Origin: CAUJGP01 sp964612425
GTDB taxonomy: Bacteria > Bdellovibrionota > Bdellovibrionia > Bdellovibrionales > Bdellovibrionaceae
Assembly: GCA_964612425.1 (NCBI GenBank)
Contig: CAZTDX010000006.1
Coordinates: 26,078 to 90,077, forward strand
Direction: 5' to 3'
DNA length: 64,000 bases
Positions 7,187-17,219 of this stretch are shown here, piece after piece (the stretch's first letter is position 1; the number at the start of each line of letters is the position of its first letter). Below the pieces are notes generated by a model. The model was not told the DNA's origin. It did not search any database and was given only the letters and a program-made list of their open reading frames with translations. A program made the translations under genes and the position numbers.

Positions 7187-8736
7187 AAAGTATAAAACAA
7201 TATATATTTATAATCATGATGATCATTAGCTCGTCACTTTTGGCTAAGGCTGCTCCGCGTGAACCAGTTTTAGCCTCCGCTGATAGTAAATTGCGAGCCG
7301 CATTGAGCCTGTATGAAAGAAAGCAACTCATACCGGCAGCGAGCGCGCTCTTTTCTATTCGAGCACGTCCAGAAGTGAGGGCGTATCGAGGGTTAATTTA
7401 TTTAACCTTAGGCAAAATATTTTTAGAACTTAACTTTCCCCAAATTGCAGCTTGGCAATTTGCAAACGTTCTTATGGTTAATGATGAACGCTACAATAAA
7501 AGTGCTTTAGAGATTTTGTCGGTGGCAGCCGATAAGCTCGGAGATGAGACAATCTTAAATTATGCTGTATCAAAAATGAAAATTTCAGATTTCCCAGCGC
7601 AGGAAAAAGATATGCTCTTTTTTAGAATGGGGGAAATTAAGTTTAGAAATAAAGATTATAAAGGGGCCATTGAATTATTTGATCGAGTTAGCTCTGACAG
7701 TAACTACTCCGAGATGGCACAATATATGTCAGGAACCAGTTTTGCCTCCATCAATGAGCTTTCTTCGGCCATAAGCAAATTTGAAACGTTGTTGGCAGGT
7801 CGCAGAAGACCTATTACCGACGACACGAGAGTCTCAGTTTTAATGGCTTTAGCACGGGCTCATTATCAACGAAAAGACTGGGATCGAAGTTTAGAGTATT
7901 ATCGTCGAGTTCCTCGTGATCATGAATTATGGCATAGTGCTTTGTTTGAATCGGCCTGGGCCAATTTAAGAGTAGGGAAATTTAGATCGGCACTGGGGAC
8001 ATTTCACTCCCTTCACTCGAGTTATTACGATGATTTTTATTTACCAGAATCATTAGTTCTTCGTGCCATTGTATACTTGTATATTTGTAAATACGATGAA
8101 GTGAATAAAGTGGTAGGGCTTTTTGAAAAATCTTACGGAGACATTCATACACGATTGACCAGTTTTTTGCGCTCAACGAACGACCCAAGAATGTTTTATG
8201 ATGAAGTTGAGCGGGGATTATTAATGAAAAGATCCCTTCAGGATGGCAAAAAAATGTCTGAAGGGCGCATTCCCTACAAAGTTTTACGTTATATTTTAGG
8301 TAAGCCAGATATTCAAAGGGGACTCGATTATCTTCGTAAATTGTATAATGAAAAAAATCAGCTTGAAGATATGTCCGTAGGATTTTTAGAGTCTCCTCTG
8401 GGAAAATACTCTGTTCGTCTCCTTATTGGTCGAATTAAAACAGCTCAAAAATTAATTGGGATAAAAGCTAAAATTCATATGCTATATATGAAAGGGGAGC
8501 TCAAAGACCTTGATGAACAAGTATCGTACCTCCGCTATGAAATGATTGGTTTGCAAAAAGATATTTTGAAAAAGAAAATAGCTGGGACACCCACCGAAAC
8601 GCCAAAACTGGATGATGATTCAGATCGAAATTACTATGTGAAAAATGGTTATGATTATTGGCCATTCCAAGGGGAATTTTGGCTTGATGAAATAGGAAAT
8701 TACTTTTATGTCGGAAAGCAAAGTTGTGAAAACTAA
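7183..8736 (+). CDS. Periplasmic TPR protein of the Glt-type cluster
   Basis: The 517-residue protein begins with a signal peptide (IFIIMMIISSSLLAKA). It contains several tetratricopeptide-like helical pairs between about residues 40 and 300, such as EKDMLFFRMGEIKFRNKDYKGAI-type units, then a longer helical C-terminal region. TPRs bind partner proteins. In this operon it probably links barrels, lipoprotein and inner-membrane parts in the periplasm. Start ATG 7183 overlaps the preceding stop (ATGA) with AGGAG upstream. Its end overlaps the next gene by 29 bases. A precise orthologue in the Myxococcus Glt set cannot be named from sequence by eye. Confidence 0.7.
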   Translation: MKSIKQYIFIIMMIISSSLLAKAAPREPVLASADSKLRAALSLYERKQLIPAASALFSIRARPEVRAYRGLIYLTLGKIFLELNFPQIAAWQFANVLMVNDERYNKSALEILSVAADKLGDETILNYAVSKMKISDFPAQEKDMLFFRMGEIKFRNKDYKGAIELFDRVSSDSNYSEMAQYMSGTSFASINELSSAISKFETLLAGRRRPITDDTRVSVLMALARAHYQRKDWDRSLEYYRRVPRDHELWHSALFESAWANLRVGKFRSALGTFHSLHSSYYDDFYLPESLVLRAIVYLYICKYDEVNKVVGLFEKSYGDIHTRLTSFLRSTNDPRMFYDEVERGLLMKRSLQDGKKMSEGRIPYKVLRYILGKPDIQRGLDYLRKLYNEKNQLEDMSVGFLESPLGKYSVRLLIGRIKTAQKLIGIKAKIHMLYMKGELKDLDEQVSYLRYEMIGLQKDILKKKIAGTPTETPKLDDDSDRNYYVKNGYDYWPFQGEFWLDEIGNYFYVGKQSCEN

Positions 8737-11700
8737 ACAAATAAAAATTATATTTTCCATTTTATTATTAAGTGTGTCTTCGGTGGCTCTGGCCGAAGAA
8801 ACTATCGGTGACATACTTAAGAAATTAAAAAAATCAGGGGCGGATTCGACTCAGCTCAATTTGCCAAAGTCAGCAGCGGCGTTACCAACTTATGCAATTC
8901 CGCAAGCCCCGCCACGAGAAAGATTAAACTTTAACACCATTCGACCGACAGCCTCAAGTGAGGTGATTAATGTCGAAAAAGTGGGAAAAGATCGTGTTGA
9001 GTTAGAACGTATTACTGACAAACAAATACAGGAATTGTTTCGTCTTACAGAAAAGATGAAAACCAGCCCCAACCGTGGTGAGCTTTGGCTGCGATTAGCT
9101 GAACTTTATGTAGAAAAATCAGATTACATTCGCTCCAGAAGACAGGCTCTCTATGAAGAGAAGCTCGCAAAATACAATAGTAAGGTCACTTCAGTAAAAC
9201 CAGAGATCGATTTAAGTGATGCCCAGGAATATAATAAAAAAGCAATTCAATTGTATGAGTATTTTGTTCGAGATTTTAAAAATCACGCTAAAATGGATCA
9301 GGCGCTTTATTTTCTAGGTTTTAATTATATAGAGCTCGGTGATTTTAAAAAAGGGGCGGGATACTATACGCGGTTGGCAGAAGAGCATCCACGAAGTCAT
9401 TATGTTGGCGAAGCTTATTTTTCTATTGGTGAGTATTATTTTGATGCCGATAAGTGGGATTTAGCTTTAGAAAATTATAAAAAAGTAATTAAATTAAAAA
9501 ACCCAAGCACGTTTGGGATTTCCCTTTATAAAGCAGCGTGGTGTTTACACCGCAAAGGGCAATCAGGAGAAGGTTTAAAGTATTTGGAATTACTCATTAG
9601 AATGGGTGGTAATCCTTCGAATAAAATTGATGTGGCAAAGCTCGATACTGAAGCTAAACGAGATTTATTGGTTTTTTTTGCTGAGGGTGGAGAGCCTGAA
9701 AATGCCATGGCCTATTTTAGCAAGTATTTAGGTGCTGAGCGAGCACCAAAAGAAGTAGAAAAGCTCGCTTATTACTATTCAGATAAAGGCGCTAAAGATA
9801 AATCCACATACTTATTTAAGCAATTAATTGCACTAAATAAAATGTCTCCGAAAGCTTATGACTATCAATTTCAAATTGTAACAAACTATATTAATTTAAC
9901 GAATACTCACAAATTTAAAGAAGAGCTCTATGTATTGATAAAAGAATATGGACCTAAGTCCGATTGGGCTAAAGAAAATAAAGATAATAAAGCAGTTATG
10001 GAAAATAGCCATAAAACAACAGAGAATTTTTTAAAGACCTACACTCTACAGCACCATCAGGCGGCTCAAAACTCCAAAAGTAAGTATTCTCAGCAAATGG
10101 CAGAAGAAGGCTATAAAATATTTTTAGCTGAGTACCAAGATTCTGCAAGCTACCCAGATATGATGTTTTTTTATGGAGAGCTACTCTATGATATGGAAAA
10201 ATTTGGTGAAGCAGCTCAACAGTATGCCTGGGTAGCAAAAAATGCCTCTCAAAGTAAATATGGTTCTAAAGCTGGAATGAACATGATACTGGGCTTAGAA
10301 AAAAACCTTCCTACAGAAGAGCAAATGCAGGCAAGGTTAGGAACATCAACAGAGCCACTGACACTTGATCCTCGAGTTAAACAATTTATTGAAAATTCAG
10401 AGTGGTACTTAAAAAGTTTTCAAAAAGCAGATAAAAATGTGGAGCTTAAATTTAAAATTGGAAGACTTTATTATTTATCGAACCACTTTACGGAGGCAGA
10501 GAAAATCTTTAAAGATGTTATTCAAAGTCATCCTAAATCGAAGCAAGCAGAATTTGCAGCTAACCTACTTTTAGATATGTATAATTTAAGAAAAGATTAT
10601 GTAGGACTTGAGCGAGTTGGATTAGAAATGCTAGGTTCAGCAGCCGTTGCAGAAAGCTCTTCAGCAGACCAAATAAAAAATATTTTAGAAAGAGCTAGCT
10701 TTAAGGCAGGTGAAGAGTTAGAGGCAAAAAAAGATTATTTAGGAAGCGCCAAGAAATTTGAGGTCTTTACCAAAAAATATCCAAAATCAAACTTTTTAAG
10801 TAAGGCTCATTTTAATGCGGCTGTTAATTACCAACGGGCAAATCAACTTTGGCCCTCTTTAGCGAACTTTGAATGGGTACTAAGAAATCGTGAAAAAGAA
10901 GCCGTTCCACTACAGGATAAATCAATAAAAATAATTCCTAAAATGTATCAGAATTTAGGAATGTACCATAAGTCCGCATTGGCCTACGTTATGGCAGGTG
11001 ATAAAAATAATAATCCTAAAGAGGCTGCTGATTTTTATTATAATGCAGCAGTTCTTTTTGATTCTTTAAATAATGTAGAGAAATCAGTAAAGTATTATAA
11101 GTTATTTTTGAAAAATGCGACAGCGGTGGAAAAAGCGAATACGTTTTATCGGTTGGCAGATTTAAATTATAGAAATAACCTGTATTATCCAGCGATTGAG
11201 TACTACAAAGAATACACTCACATGGGGAAAGAACCAGAGCTCATCATTGAGTCTTATTATAAAATCTCAGAGTGCTATAAGAAGATTAGAAACCGAAAAG
11301 AATGGGACTTGTGGCGAGCTAAAGTGGTTGTTGTTCAAAAAAGTCTAGTTCCTAAGTTGAGAGGACCCGGGGCCCACTTTGCCGCTCAAATTCGATTACA
11401 GAATATCGAGCAGGTGTATGTCCATTTAGAATCTCTTAAATTTCCTGCTAATACGACGCGAATGAAAAAAGTGGCGGATGAAAAGCTCGTTTTAGTTAAT
11501 CAACTCAATCAAGAGTTGGGAGAAATCATAAAATATGATAGCGCCGAAGAAATTGTTGGCGCCTTAGAACTTTTAGGACGAACGAATGCTCACATGAGTG
11601 AGGCCCTTCTTAAAGCGCCATTACCAGAAGAACTACAAAAAGATGAGGCCGCAAAACAGCAATATTTAAATGCTGTGGGTGAAATGGCTAAACCATTTTT

Positions 11701-11893
11701 AGTTAAGGCAGTGGAGAGTTTTCAAGGAGCAGTGAGTAAAGGGCGCGAACTTGAAGCTTACACACCAGCTTACCAAAGTGCGATTGAAAGCCTACGCATG
11801 CTTAATTCCAATAGTAATAATGACCAAGCGAAAAATGATCAGGGGGCTGAATTTATGGCCAATACATACAGAGATTGGATGGGCTTAAAATGA
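8708..11893 (+). CDS. Giant periplasmic TPR protein, GltD/AgmU-like
   Basis: The 1061-residue protein has a signal peptide ending in VSSVALA-EE and a long series of TPR-like repeats from about residue 110 to 900. Examples are ALYFLGFNYIELGDFKKG, AYFSIGEYYFDADKWDLAL and FYRLADLNYRNNLYYPAIEYY. Its size and architecture match the large TPR protein (GltD, formerly AgmU) of the Myxococcus gliding apparatus. GltD lies in the periplasm and connects inner- and outer-membrane modules. Orthology is an inference from size, repeats and neighbours. It is translationally coupled to the next gene through ATGA at 11890-11893. Confidence 0.72.
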   Translation: MSESKVVKTKQIKIIFSILLLSVSSVALAEETIGDILKKLKKSGADSTQLNLPKSAAALPTYAIPQAPPRERLNFNTIRPTASSEVINVEKVGKDRVELERITDKQIQELFRLTEKMKTSPNRGELWLRLAELYVEKSDYIRSRRQALYEEKLAKYNSKVTSVKPEIDLSDAQEYNKKAIQLYEYFVRDFKNHAKMDQALYFLGFNYIELGDFKKGAGYYTRLAEEHPRSHYVGEAYFSIGEYYFDADKWDLALENYKKVIKLKNPSTFGISLYKAAWCLHRKGQSGEGLKYLELLIRMGGNPSNKIDVAKLDTEAKRDLLVFFAEGGEPENAMAYFSKYLGAERAPKEVEKLAYYYSDKGAKDKSTYLFKQLIALNKMSPKAYDYQFQIVTNYINLTNTHKFKEELYVLIKEYGPKSDWAKENKDNKAVMENSHKTTENFLKTYTLQHHQAAQNSKSKYSQQMAEEGYKIFLAEYQDSASYPDMMFFYGELLYDMEKFGEAAQQYAWVAKNASQSKYGSKAGMNMILGLEKNLPTEEQMQARLGTSTEPLTLDPRVKQFIENSEWYLKSFQKADKNVELKFKIGRLYYLSNHFTEAEKIFKDVIQSHPKSKQAEFAANLLLDMYNLRKDYVGLERVGLEMLGSAAVAESSSADQIKNILERASFKAGEELEAKKDYLGSAKKFEVFTKKYPKSNFLSKAHFNAAVNYQRANQLWPSLANFEWVLRNREKEAVPLQDKSIKIIPKMYQNLGMYHKSALAYVMAGDKNNNPKEAADFYYNAAVLFDSLNNVEKSVKYYKLFLKNATAVEKANTFYRLADLNYRNNLYYPAIEYYKEYTHMGKEPELIIESYYKISECYKKIRNRKEWDLWRAKVVVVQKSLVPKLRGPGAHFAAQIRLQNIEQVYVHLESLKFPANTTRMKKVADEKLVLVNQLNQELGEIIKYDSAEEIVGALELLGRTNAHMSEALLKAPLPEELQKDEAAKQQYLNAVGEMAKPFLVKAVESFQGAVSKGRELEAYTPAYQSAIESLRMLNSNSNNDQAKNDQGAEFMANTYRDWMGLK

Positions 11894-12813
11894 GACTGGC
11901 AAATATAATAAGGATATATTTAATTTTAGCTGTTCTTGTTGGTTGTTCCTCGACGGGAAATAAGAAAAAGTCATCATCTCCCTCATCGTCAGCGGCAACT
12001 TCAGGAGCACAACCAACTTCCTATGATAATTTAAATGCAGAATCACCAAGCAAAGAACAAGAAAGTGAGAAAAGTGCAGACCAAAAAGGATCAAAGGACT
12101 CCGCTTTTGATAACAGTGGATCAAGTAAAAAAGAATTGTATGACGGAATACGAATCTCTTTGGGATCAACAGACGATTCCGTTGTGGAAAAATCTGTGGC
12201 TAATTTACTTTCACAAGATCTTAGTGATGCACGAGCACTTAATTCGCTGGGACTTTATCATTTATCAAGAGGGCGCGATCACTTAGCCAAAATGATATTT
12301 AAATCGATGATCGATAAAGATCCTAAAAACCCGGTCGCCTTCAATAATTTGGGTGTTATTTATAGTCAAATGGGCGAAACCAAATTAGCCATTGATAACT
12401 TTAAAAAATCCATGGCACTAAATCCAAATTATGCCATCGTGAACGCTAATCTTGGAACAATTTATGCTGTTGGGAGAGACTACAGTAAGGCAAAGCCCTT
12501 GCTTGAAGTGGCCTATCAGGGAGGGGTCAAGGATCTAGCAGTGTTAAACAATTATGCGGCTGTCTTAATGGAGTATGGAGACAGTGATGCTGATAAAATT
12601 TTTAAGGAAGCGCTCCAAATTGGCGCCTCTGACCCAAATGTAGTCTTCAATTATGCGCTTTATTTAACTTACTCTAAGAAAAATTTTAAAGAAGCTTCAG
12701 TGCTAATTGATAAAATTCGATTTATAGGAGTGCCACCAAATAAGAAAGCAGCCCTAAAGCGTATGGAAGAGACAATTAGCGGCAGGTCTATTGAACAAAA
12801 TAAAGGACAATAG
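11890..12813 (+). CDS. TPR lipoprotein, GltE/AglT-like
   Basis: From ATG 11890, chosen because it forms the ATGA overlap with the preceding stop (a start at 11875 is also open), the 307-residue protein has a lipobox LAVLVGC and a Ser/Lys/Gln-rich linker. TPR units follow from about residue 110, including PVAFNNLGVIYSQMGETKLA. Myxococcus GltE (AglT) is likewise a TPR outer-membrane lipoprotein encoded near AgmU and AgmX. It probably tethers the periplasmic part of the machine to the outer membrane. The linker carries many charged residues and no recognised domain. Confidence 0.7.
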   Translation: MRLANIIRIYLILAVLVGCSSTGNKKKSSSPSSSAATSGAQPTSYDNLNAESPSKEQESEKSADQKGSKDSAFDNSGSSKKELYDGIRISLGSTDDSVVEKSVANLLSQDLSDARALNSLGLYHLSRGRDHLAKMIFKSMIDKDPKNPVAFNNLGVIYSQMGETKLAIDNFKKSMALNPNYAIVNANLGTIYAVGRDYSKAKPLLEVAYQGGVKDLAVLNNYAAVLMEYGDSDADKIFKEALQIGASDPNVVFNYALYLTYSKKNFKEASVLIDKIRFIGVPPNKKAALKRMEETISGRSIEQNKGQ

Positions 12814-12829
12814 TAAATTTGGAGTATTT

Positions 12830-13117
12830 ATGAACAAAATCTATTTAAATGTGGTATTAATATTGCTAGTTTCTTTATCAAGTGCTTTTGCGCAAAACGG
12901 AAAAGCACCAAATCGAGCGAATGAAGTCCCTGTTAAGAAACACACTCTCAACTTCGACGATGAGCTAATTGAAGGAAGTGTACAAAAGCCAGAGCTAATG
13001 TACTTACTGCAAAGAAAAAACTTTAACTTCAAAAAACTTATCCGATTGAGAGAAAATTTCTTACCAGAAATGGTTGAAACAGGAGAGAGACTCAGAGGCT
13101 CAGGGAGAAGTGATTGA
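12830..13117 (+). CDS. Small secreted protein of the Glt-type cluster
   Basis: The start at ATG 12830 has a GGAG ribosome site and makes the protein begin directly with a signal peptide (NVVLILLVSLSSAFAQ). The longer form from 12791 would bury the signal. The mature part is about 75 residues, charged, with the segment ELMYLLQRKNFNFKKLIRLRENFLPEM probably helical. No family is recognised. It lies between the TPR lipoprotein and the FHA protein and overlaps the latter by four bases, so it is likely a periplasmic subunit or adaptor of the same complex. Confidence 0.62.
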   Translation: MNKIYLNVVLILLVSLSSAFAQNGKAPNRANEVPVKKHTLNFDDELIEGSVQKPELMYLLQRKNFNFKKLIRLRENFLPEMVETGERLRGSGRSD

Positions 13118-15309
13118 ACTTACCGGTCATTCTTAGGGTTTTTAAAGGTGATCATATTGTCGAGGTGAAACAATTTCAGCTCGATCAAATTGTTATCGGA
13201 AACCAAGCAGATGTAAATCTTAACTTAAGCGATCCTTCGGTATCGCCCATTCACGCTCTTATAGAAAAGCGTAATGAAACTTATTATGTTTGTGATTTAG
13301 GTTCTGAAAAAGGCACCTTTAAGGGTCAAAATCAAATATTAGATGATATTTTAGAGTCAGGTGATGAGTTACTTATTGGTGACTACAGAGTATTATTTAG
13401 TGTAGGAGTTCCGAAACCGAAGATTCAAGCCCCTGATGCCATTGTTTCAAAGGTTATCCCCACCGTTCCACCACCATTAATTGCTCAGGGATCTAAAATT
13501 GAAATTATAGAGGAAGATTTAGAACCAACTAACAGTGTTGAGCCTGTTGTTACTGAAAAAAAGCCTGTATTGCCAACGGCGCCAGTTATTCAAGAAGCCG
13601 TATCACCTAAAGTTCAACCTGCAAAAAATACTCTGAAAGAATCAATTAATCAGGATCGTCCTTTATTAGATAAAGAAATTTCTATAAATAAAACTACATC
13701 AGTAGCTCCTGATTTAAAACCGAGGATAGATTCTAATACAATAGAAACTAAAAAATCCAGCGTCCAAACTGACGAAAACCAAGTTATTAAAGCCAGTAAA
13801 GGTTCAGTTTTAGAAGTTTCTGTAGCTTGGAAAGAACGAATTATTGAGACTTATCATTTTCGCGGTAATAAATCAGTTACGGTTGGTTCGAGCGGGAAAG
13901 TTGATATTCCGATACCCAGCGGAGTATTTTCTGGAGTGCATACCATTGTAGATTTTCAATCGGGAACAGCATCGGTAAACTTATCGTCTTCAATGCTTGG
14001 AAACTTAATCCTTGAGAGAAACAGCTACGATATAGAACATCTTCGTAATCAAAAACGCATGACATCCAATTCTCGCGGACAAAACGTTATTCGTTTAGAA
14101 CAAGGAGAGGCTTTTAAAGTTGCGTTAGATCCAGGAGTGATCAATATCTATATTAGGTTTGTCCCTTCAACTCAAAAACCAAGTCTTGTTCCATTTGTTC
14201 CTTTTACTACTGGAGAGATTGCCAGCGTCTTATTAGCGACAGCACTTGTTGGACTCGTCGCCCTTTATAATTTAATTCATGCTCCAGTAGAAACTCCTAA
14301 AGAAGAACTACAACCTGAAATCATTTCTGTAACAAAATTTGTTTATCCCACAGTGAAACCTCCCGCAGAGTCCAGTGTGACTCCTCCACCACTACCACCC
14401 CCAGTTAAAGTGGAAACTCCTCCAAAAGAAAAGAAAAAGTTAGTGATGGGTGATCAAACAAAAGTCCAAGTTAATAGCAAAGAGAATAAGCCCGCGACAA
14501 CCTCTGAAGCCGTTAAAAAAGGTGGAGGCGGTACTCCTGGATCTGTTGCGGCAGAAGCTTCACCTAATAAAAATACATCAGCCAAAAAAACTTTTACATC
14601 AGTTCAACAAGGTGGAGCTGTAAAGCTTGGTGCTCAGGCTGGCGCTAATGCTGCTCAAAAACAAAAACCAGTTGATTTAAGCACTGTTGGTTTAACAAGT
14701 ACTTTTGGTGGTGGTGGTGCTAGCAACAAATTAAAGCAAGCCGTTCAAGGAGCAGGTGGAATTATTGGAGATGCTAATCAGGCCACAGGAACTGCCGGAT
14801 TTTCAAAAAACAGACCCGGAGATGATTTAGGCTCTGCCTTTAAAGATACTGGTGCTGGTGGTAAAGGTGTGGCCACCGAAGGAATTAGTGGTGGAATTAC
14901 TAATGGTCGTGGCAGTGGTAATTCTGGATATGGTGGCGTGGGTACAGGTTTAGGTAATAAAGCAGGAGTGAACGTCGACGTTGGTGGATATGGCATGAGC
15001 TTTGTTGGTACTGTCGATCGAAATGCCATTATCAGAGTGATTCAAAATAATAAATCTGTCATTCGCCGTTGTTATGAAAGAGAGTTGCGATTTAAAAATA
15101 ATCTCACAGGTCGAGTGATGGTTAAGTTTGAGTTTGGTGATACGGGTAAGGTTTTAAAAGCTGAAATCGTTGAAGGTGATTCAACGCTTAAGAATAAAGA
15201 AGTTGAAACTTGTTTAAGAAATGAAATTGTGAACTTTCAGTTTCAGCCAACTCCAGCAAATAGTATTGCTGAAGTGAGTTACCCTTTTAATTTTCAAAAT
15301 GGTGAGTAG
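13114..15309 (+). CDS. FHA-domain, TonB-like trans-envelope protein (GltG/AgmX-like)
   Basis: The 731-residue protein has an N-terminal FHA domain (about 1-105: IVIGNQADVNLNL, SVSPIHALIE, DLGSEKGTF) that would read phosphothreonine in the cytoplasm. A second FHA-like region lies at about 225-345. One transmembrane helix (about 366-388, SVLLATALVGLVALYNLI) is followed by a Pro-rich and then Gly-rich periplasmic stretch. The C-terminal domain VIRRCYERELRFKNNLTGRVMV is diagnostic of the AgmX/PglI group. In Myxococcus such proteins couple the AglRQS proton channel to periplasmic parts. The start is a TTG in a TTGA overlap with the preceding stop, with GGAG upstream. Confidence 0.82.
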   Translation: MNLPVILRVFKGDHIVEVKQFQLDQIVIGNQADVNLNLSDPSVSPIHALIEKRNETYYVCDLGSEKGTFKGQNQILDDILESGDELLIGDYRVLFSVGVPKPKIQAPDAIVSKVIPTVPPPLIAQGSKIEIIEEDLEPTNSVEPVVTEKKPVLPTAPVIQEAVSPKVQPAKNTLKESINQDRPLLDKEISINKTTSVAPDLKPRIDSNTIETKKSSVQTDENQVIKASKGSVLEVSVAWKERIIETYHFRGNKSVTVGSSGKVDIPIPSGVFSGVHTIVDFQSGTASVNLSSSMLGNLILERNSYDIEHLRNQKRMTSNSRGQNVIRLEQGEAFKVALDPGVINIYIRFVPSTQKPSLVPFVPFTTGEIASVLLATALVGLVALYNLIHAPVETPKEELQPEIISVTKFVYPTVKPPAESSVTPPPLPPPVKVETPPKEKKKLVMGDQTKVQVNSKENKPATTSEAVKKGGGGTPGSVAAEASPNKNTSAKKTFTSVQQGGAVKLGAQAGANAAQKQKPVDLSTVGLTSTFGGGGASNKLKQAVQGAGGIIGDANQATGTAGFSKNRPGDDLGSAFKDTGAGGKGVATEGISGGITNGRGSGNSGYGGVGTGLGNKAGVNVDVGGYGMSFVGTVDRNAIIRVIQNNKSVIRRCYERELRFKNNLTGRVMVKFEFGDTGKVLKAEIVEGDSTLKNKEVETCLRNEIVNFQFQPTPANSIAEVSYPFNFQNGE

Positions 15310-15331
15310 TAGTTAATTTAAGGAGGTTTTT

Positions 15332-15988
15332 GTGAACCAAGTTGATAATTTACCCTTTATCCAAAGGGCCTTTGAAGCGGGTGGGCCCATAATGTATGTG
15401 ATTGCGCTGATAGGAATTTGCTCAATCATGCTTATTGTTGAAAGATGGTTAGCGTTAAGTTCAGCGCGAATTAATCGTCGAGAATTTAATGAAAATATTT
15501 TTGGGATGATTCTCAAAGGTGACTTAAAGCAAGCTTTGGCCTTTTGTGATGCCAGACCAGCTCCTTTAACTAATACCATCAAAGCTGGCTTAGTGGCTGT
15601 TTTGAACAAACGACCTGATGAGGAAGTTCAAGTGGCTATGGACGCAGCGGTGTTAAGAGAAACGCCAAAGTTAGAAGGTTGGACTCCCTTTCTTGCAGTG
15701 TTTGGTAACGTATCAGTGCTTGCCGGTCTATTAGGAACTATCGCAGGGATGATTCGATCTTTCGGTGCGGTTGCAACGGCAGATAACGCCACTAAGGCAC
15801 AGGAATTATCAAACGGTATTTCGCATGCTCTGAATTGTACCGCGTTTGGACTTATTGTTTCTATTATTTGTATTGTTTCTTATGCCTATTACCAAATGCA
15901 AATTCAGAGAGCTGAAAATGAATTAATGGAAAGCTCAATGCAAATGATCAATTTGGTTGCAGCTAATAGAGAAAAAATTAGAGACTAA
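15332..15988 (+). CDS. MotA/TolQ/ExbB-family proton channel protein (AglR-like)
   Basis: The 218-residue protein has three hydrophobic helices (about 18-38, 125-150, 165-188) in the TolQ/ExbB pattern, including GPIMYVIALIGICSIMLIVERW and VLAGLLGTIAGMIRSF. It would form the pentameric inner-membrane stator that, with ExbD-type partners, turns proton flow into force. It is directly followed by two ExbD/TolR genes, as in the Myxococcus aglRQS cluster. The start is GTG with an ideal AGGAGG at 15321-15326, suggesting strong translation. Confidence 0.88.
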   Translation: MNQVDNLPFIQRAFEAGGPIMYVIALIGICSIMLIVERWLALSSARINRREFNENIFGMILKGDLKQALAFCDARPAPLTNTIKAGLVAVLNKRPDEEVQVAMDAAVLRETPKLEGWTPFLAVFGNVSVLAGLLGTIAGMIRSFGAVATADNATKAQELSNGISHALNCTAFGLIVSIICIVSYAYYQMQIQRAENELMESSMQMINLVAANREKIRD

Positions 15989-16049
15989 GAGACTAATTGT
16001 AAAGTAAACAGTATTTATTTTTGTTTGAGAAGGAAAGAGCGAGGTAGCT

Positions 16050-16517
16050 ATGGCTCACATAGAAAGTGGAGGATCGGGCAAAAAAACCGGCGTCGATCTC
16101 AACCTTGTACCATTCATTGATTTAATGAGTGTGTTAATTACTTTTCTCTTGATCACAGCTGTTTGGACTCAAGTCTCCATGATTCAAATTGGTAGCTCGA
16201 TTTACTCAAAAAAATCAGGTGATAGCACTGTGCCGCTTACTCCCGATATGGATAAGGTTGTGAGAGTAGATATCAGAGAAGATGGTTACTATGTGACTAT
16301 TGGTAAAGAAAATAAATTGATTGCGCGCCAAGGACAAATCTTTGATTCAAACGCGTTGCTTGAAATGTTAAAAAAAGCTAAGGCACTCTTTCCAGATAAA
16401 ATTGATGCCATTGTTGCGATGGATGATAAGCTTCAATTCGATCATCTCATTACCGGAATGGATATTGTTCTTAAGGCTGGCTTTCCAAAAATTAGCGTTT
16501 CTTCGGGAGGTATCTAA
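16050..16517 (+). CDS. ExbD/TolR-family protein, first copy (AglQ/AglS-like)
   Basis: The 155-residue protein has a short cytoplasmic N-terminus and one transmembrane helix bearing the conserved proton-binding Asp (LVPFIDLMSVLITFLLI). A periplasmic domain follows with the TolR-like pattern IDAIVAMDDKLQFDHLITGMDIVLKAGFPKIS. It would work with the ExbB-type protein as the stator of the envelope motor. Its stop overlaps the next ATG (TAATG at 16515-16519), indicating coupled translation with the second ExbD protein. Confidence 0.88.
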   Translation: MAHIESGGSGKKTGVDLNLVPFIDLMSVLITFLLITAVWTQVSMIQIGSSIYSKKSGDSTVPLTPDMDKVVRVDIREDGYYVTIGKENKLIARQGQIFDSNALLEMLKKAKALFPDKIDAIVAMDDKLQFDHLITGMDIVLKAGFPKISVSSGGI

Positions 16518-17125
16518 TGGCTATATACGCTCCTGGTAAAAAATTTAGAAATCACCGTCTTCTCAGTCGAAAAAAAGGAAAGCGAGAAGTAACAGCGTTG
16601 CTGTCGTTAACGGCCATGGTGGATATGTTCACTGTGTTAGTTATTTTTCTACTACAAAATTATAATACAGAAGGCTTAATAGTAAACATCCCAAAGGACT
16701 TAGTGTTGCCAAGAGCCGAGGTGATAAAAGAATTAAAGCCATCGATTATCATTACAGTTTCTTCTTCAGGGGTTGTTTTAGATGATTTTCCGGTCGCCTC
16801 CTTTGAGGAAGTGCAAAACCAAAAAGACTGGATGATTCAGCCTTTGTACATTGAAGCTCAAAAAGCGTTAGAAAAAGCAAAACTAAAGGCTGAGGTCGCT
16901 GCTCAATCAGCAGTGGTTACAAATATGCGTCAAGCATTGAAAACACAGGAGCCAGCTCCGACGGGAAAAGATCCAGCAGGACTTGAGCTTTGGAAAAAAG
17001 TGACTGTTCAGGCACATAAGGATATTGATTTTTTAACTATTAAAAAGATTTTATTTACCCTCACTGAGGCCGGTGCTGGCGAAATCAACTTTGCCGTTCT
17101 CCAAAAGCCTGACGTAAAAAAATAA
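16517..17125 (+). CDS. ExbD/TolR-family protein, second copy (AglQ/AglS-like)
   Basis: The 202-residue protein carries the helix LTAMVDMFTVLVIFLL with the conserved Asp. Its periplasmic domain is longer than that of the first copy and includes a Lys/Ala/Gln-rich helical insertion (about residues 112-150). Two ExbD-type proteins beside one ExbB-type protein is the arrangement of aglR-aglQ-aglS. The gene closes the ten-gene block before lptC; a gap of about 95 bases follows. Confidence 0.85.
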   Translation: MAIYAPGKKFRNHRLLSRKKGKREVTALLSLTAMVDMFTVLVIFLLQNYNTEGLIVNIPKDLVLPRAEVIKELKPSIIITVSSSGVVLDDFPVASFEEVQNQKDWMIQPLYIEAQKALEKAKLKAEVAAQSAVVTNMRQALKTQEPAPTGKDPAGLELWKKVTVQAHKDIDFLTIKKILFTLTEAGAGEINFAVLQKPDVKK

Positions 17126-17219
17126 AAAGTAAGACCTTTCAATAATTTTTTTAACTTCTTCGTTGCTACTTTTGCATGGCGCATTGCAAATCCATGAAAA
17201 ACATTGCAAAGTAATTGCT

